This document shows, piece after piece, positions 32,501 through 33,521 of a DNA stretch of 33,521 nt. Every line of letters begins with the position of its first letter. Position 1 is the first letter of the stretch. The notes beneath the pieces were generated by a model. The model saw nothing but the letters and a program-made list of their open reading frames with translations. It did not search any database and had not been told where the DNA came from. A program made the position numbers and the translations under genes. Where the stretch lies: the NCBI GenBank assembly GCA_020283715.1, contig JAIQCW010000212.1, positions 1 through 33,521 on the forward strand. Reading direction: 5' to 3'. This stretch comes from Cytauxzoon felis (taxonomy: Eukaryota; Apicomplexa; Aconoidasida; Piroplasmida; Theileriidae).

Positions 32501-33385
32501 CCGGATGATGATGTTATGTCTAAGAAACCTAGGCCAGCAAGGCAGCCTATCATGACACGTGATTGGTGGGTATATGGTAATATACCACATACAATATTTG
32601 AAGCTTTTGTTGTTGTTTGTAGTATTGTAATTGGATTATACTGTTGTACTGGTGTTTATACATTAAACTCCTTATATAATCAGTGTAAACATGTCACATT
32701 GAATGACGCAAGTCATTCAGAATATAAACTCGTATACTTCTGTAAATCTTATGAATATAGGCTTACGTCTAATTACAAGGGTTGGGTTACTAATATAAAT
32801 TATTATGACCCGGTAGATATGAAAATGACTACATTTTTAGGTGCAGCAGAAGGTAGGATTGAAAATCTAAAGCCAGATTCACCTGGACTTCACCCATTAA
32901 TAGCTAATAAATTCAAAGAAGTCAAAAGTAAAGGTTTAAGCAGTTCTATTGTTGATTTGGTAGAATTCGATGAAAACGGATGGGTAAAATCAAAGCAATC
33001 GCAGGTATTTAGTTATGATAAGAAACTATATGGTGCAGCACATCCAGGATTTTATGATATAACTGGTAGGAAGACAATGCAAGCTAGAACAATATCATTT
33101 ATTACTGCTGTATGGTGTGAAATGTTACGTGCATATACAGTACGTAGTTGGGATTATTTCTATCGTGTATTCAATAGAAATCCATGGATGCATGTAGCAT
33201 GTAGTATATCAGCAACATGTACACTAGCCATCACAATCATACCAAAGGTCAATGATATGATGCATACAACATCAATAACATGGTGGCAAGCATTAATAGC
33301 CATAGGGCTAGCACTACTCTCACTCATACTGGACGAATCTATACCAAAAACTATATGTAGAAGAATGAAAAAACACCTAAACTAA
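29582..33385 (+). CDS. ATP4: ATP4-type cation P-type ATPase (Na+ efflux pump)
   Basis: Plasma-membrane P-type ATPase; in Plasmodium ATP4 exports Na+ and is the target of the spiroindolones (established for that family). Single exon of 1267 aa, near the 1264 of P. falciparum ATP4. A ~165-residue cytosolic N-terminus precedes TM1 (FVIALLFVAAIASFIL). Actuator loop LLTGESEDIKK; TM4 motif SSIPEGLPMVVTISL; catalytic Asp454 in ICTDKTGTLTEG (codon 30941-30943); nucleotide-binding KGAPDILAPRCK; hinge MTGDGVNDAAALKTADIG; TM5-6 FVSFLLGTNIGEILYL and LFLNFMTDGCPAVAISREPP. The extracellular/TM7-8 loop has a long lineage-type insert with several Cys and Tyr, and the C-terminal segment FITAVWCEMLRAYTVRSWDY is typical of ATP4 and not of SERCA. 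All catalytic motifs are intact. A 301-codon antisense frame lies within it and is a shadow. Confidence 0.92.
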   Translation: MTNEDHGNPVPPILKKTATKPHDGEAHVYRAQIQEPESHSISFSIHPQPSFGVVESLSRILPSPSFAGFADAVELDVIQRLSMSYLNPEDLIEIVKSQDVTRFKSAIDIVEKTQPTTGRSHYAVATIEQIMEEFSVQDLTQGLSPSQVILNRELYGRNVLEVGRAEPIWRIYLSQFCSFVIALLFVAAIASFILNNPVEGGFILVIMNINAILATYMEKSAANVLENLAKISSPNCTVIRGGSLTVLDSKEVVPGDVIMLKTGDTVPADVRLFEIMELRINESLLTGESEDIKKTIEAADLDSPFSSNLCFASTSVTAGSARAIVVNTGMNTQVGKIAKQLKKASEGSKLTPLQRGLNKLGGIIGIISACVLVCIVVVAVVTGFDDPTRPDSNRTLSIVLLAVGFAASSIPEGLPMVVTISLSLGAKDMAARNANMRKLPAVETLGCCSIICTDKTGTLTEGKMTATTVVTFRNDNSEFLSSSYLFYPTHGLSPVGGVFRPEDLTQEYKNTLSKLSKKVDSFASVDKNVVGTDSVGVESKHIKTCMLSAYLNSYGTSLTKDSTTQRWTSVGSMTETPLIAAATKCGLGNVLNSFDTTHQTYSRVENLEVPFSSVRKMMCTVHKLPNANVFGDLNLNKPNGPPFTHVVAMKGAPDILAPRCKLVLRNDNDNLYIDWESFSRGLANNMDVINSHNINLSSKALRVLLLALCPLTDKDIEELSKCEDADERLDCILGRGTFSGLPIVLLGFVGSIDPPRHGVREAIATCERAGVRVIMITGDQTTTAAAIAKDIGLIKTVEDDLLENAIECSKLHISEDHTNTYLPDYQLDEITSKYSVFCRAQPEDKVTIVDSLKRQGYLTAMTGDGVNDAAALKTADIGISMGINGTDVAKCASEMVLLDDNFCTIVNAIESGRTIYANIQKFVSFLLGTNIGEILYLTVSILISTLPPVEALQILFLNFMTDGCPAVAISREPPDDDVMSKKPRPARQPIMTRDWWVYGNIPHTIFEAFVVVCSIVIGLYCCTGVYTLNSLYNQCKHVTLNDASHSEYKLVYFCKSYEYRLTSNYKGWVTNINYYDPVDMKMTTFLGAAEGRIENLKPDSPGLHPLIANKFKEVKSKGLSSSIVDLVEFDENGWVKSKQSQVFSYDKKLYGAAHPGFYDITGRKTMQARTISFITAVWCEMLRAYTVRSWDYFYRVFNRNPWMHVACSISATCTLAITIIPKVNDMMHTTSITWWQALIAIGLALLSLILDESIPKTICRRMKKHLN

Positions 33386-33521
33386 TTAAGTAACATAAAA
33401 TACATAGTCCAACAATTAATCATATTGCAAGTTCAGTAAACAATCTAATAAACAAGTTCAAAGTGTAAAATTGTCATCCAGCAAGCTCTATTATAAAATA
33501 ACAATCACATGATCGTCGACT
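33386..33521. other. 3' flank of ATP4
   Basis: 136 bp after the ATP4 stop to the window edge, AT-rich, with no coding sequence seen. It presumably holds the 3' UTR. Confidence 0.4.

Noticed and set aside
1..33521. Transposons, CRISPR arrays, rRNA, telomeric repeats or bacterial operons
   Set aside because: No regularly spaced repeats, transposase-like frames, rRNA-like sequence or telomere repeats were seen; apparent gene runs are ordinary eukaryotic genes with introns.

Overview
The window is AT-rich nuclear DNA of a protist and most likely comes from a piroplasm of the Babesia microti type. Three things point there. (1) Nearly all genes are broken by tiny GT-AG introns: I reconstruct 57, of which 50 are 34-40 nt long. 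(2) There is an ATP4-type sodium P-type ATPase and a plastid-type phosphate translocator with an ER leader, both expected of apicomplexans with an apicoplast. (3) Core eukaryotic genes (proteasome, COG, AP-1, spliceosome) lie next to secreted proteins that I cannot match to a known family. The species name is an inference; no search was run. Gene models below were built by hand: each intron was accepted only if donor, acceptor, phase and protein continuity agreed.

Layout. 35-1884 (+): secreted protein of two tandem Cys-containing modules. 2258-3402 (+): deoxyhypusine hydroxylase, 6 exons. 3919-5398 (+): type I DnaJ/HSP40, 7 exons. 5468-7495 (-): eIF2A, 10 exons. 7517-9854 (-): FHA-domain protein, 3 exons. 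10558-13554 (+): proteasome RPN1, one exon. 13569-16004 (-): probable COG7, 7 exons. 16224-17774 (+): proteasome ATPase RPT1, 7 exons. 18050-19351 (+): AP-1 mu, one exon. 19452-21946 (+): helical-repeat protein in 16 exons, possibly an organellar RNA-binding factor. 21967-23494 (+): plastid-type phosphate translocator, 2 exons. 23533-24199 (-): bS16 ribosomal protein, 2 exons. 24347-26594 (-): TFIP11/Ntr1-like G-patch splicing factor, interrupted by a frame change at an A9 run. 26729-27610 (+): small secreted protein ending in DDEL, 5 exons. 27616-29057 (-): unknown protein with N-terminal signal, 2 exons. 29582-33385 (+): ATP4 cation ATPase, one exon.

The genes serve translation and its modification (DOHH, eIF2A, bS16), protein folding and degradation (DnaJ, RPN1, RPT1), Golgi traffic (COG7, AP-1 mu), spliceosome recycling (TFIP11), organelle metabolism (translocator, helical-repeat protein) and ion homeostasis (ATP4). 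Packing is extreme: convergent genes end 5, 14, 38 and 69 bp apart, and two tandem pairs are separated by only 20-21 bp. No tRNA, rRNA, transposon or CRISPR array was recognised.

The best candidates for undescribed biology are the two-module secreted protein, the DDEL-ended secreted protein with its five frame-symmetric exons, the 467-residue signal-bearing protein, the FHA protein with an unassigned C-terminal domain, and the A9 frame change in the splicing factor.
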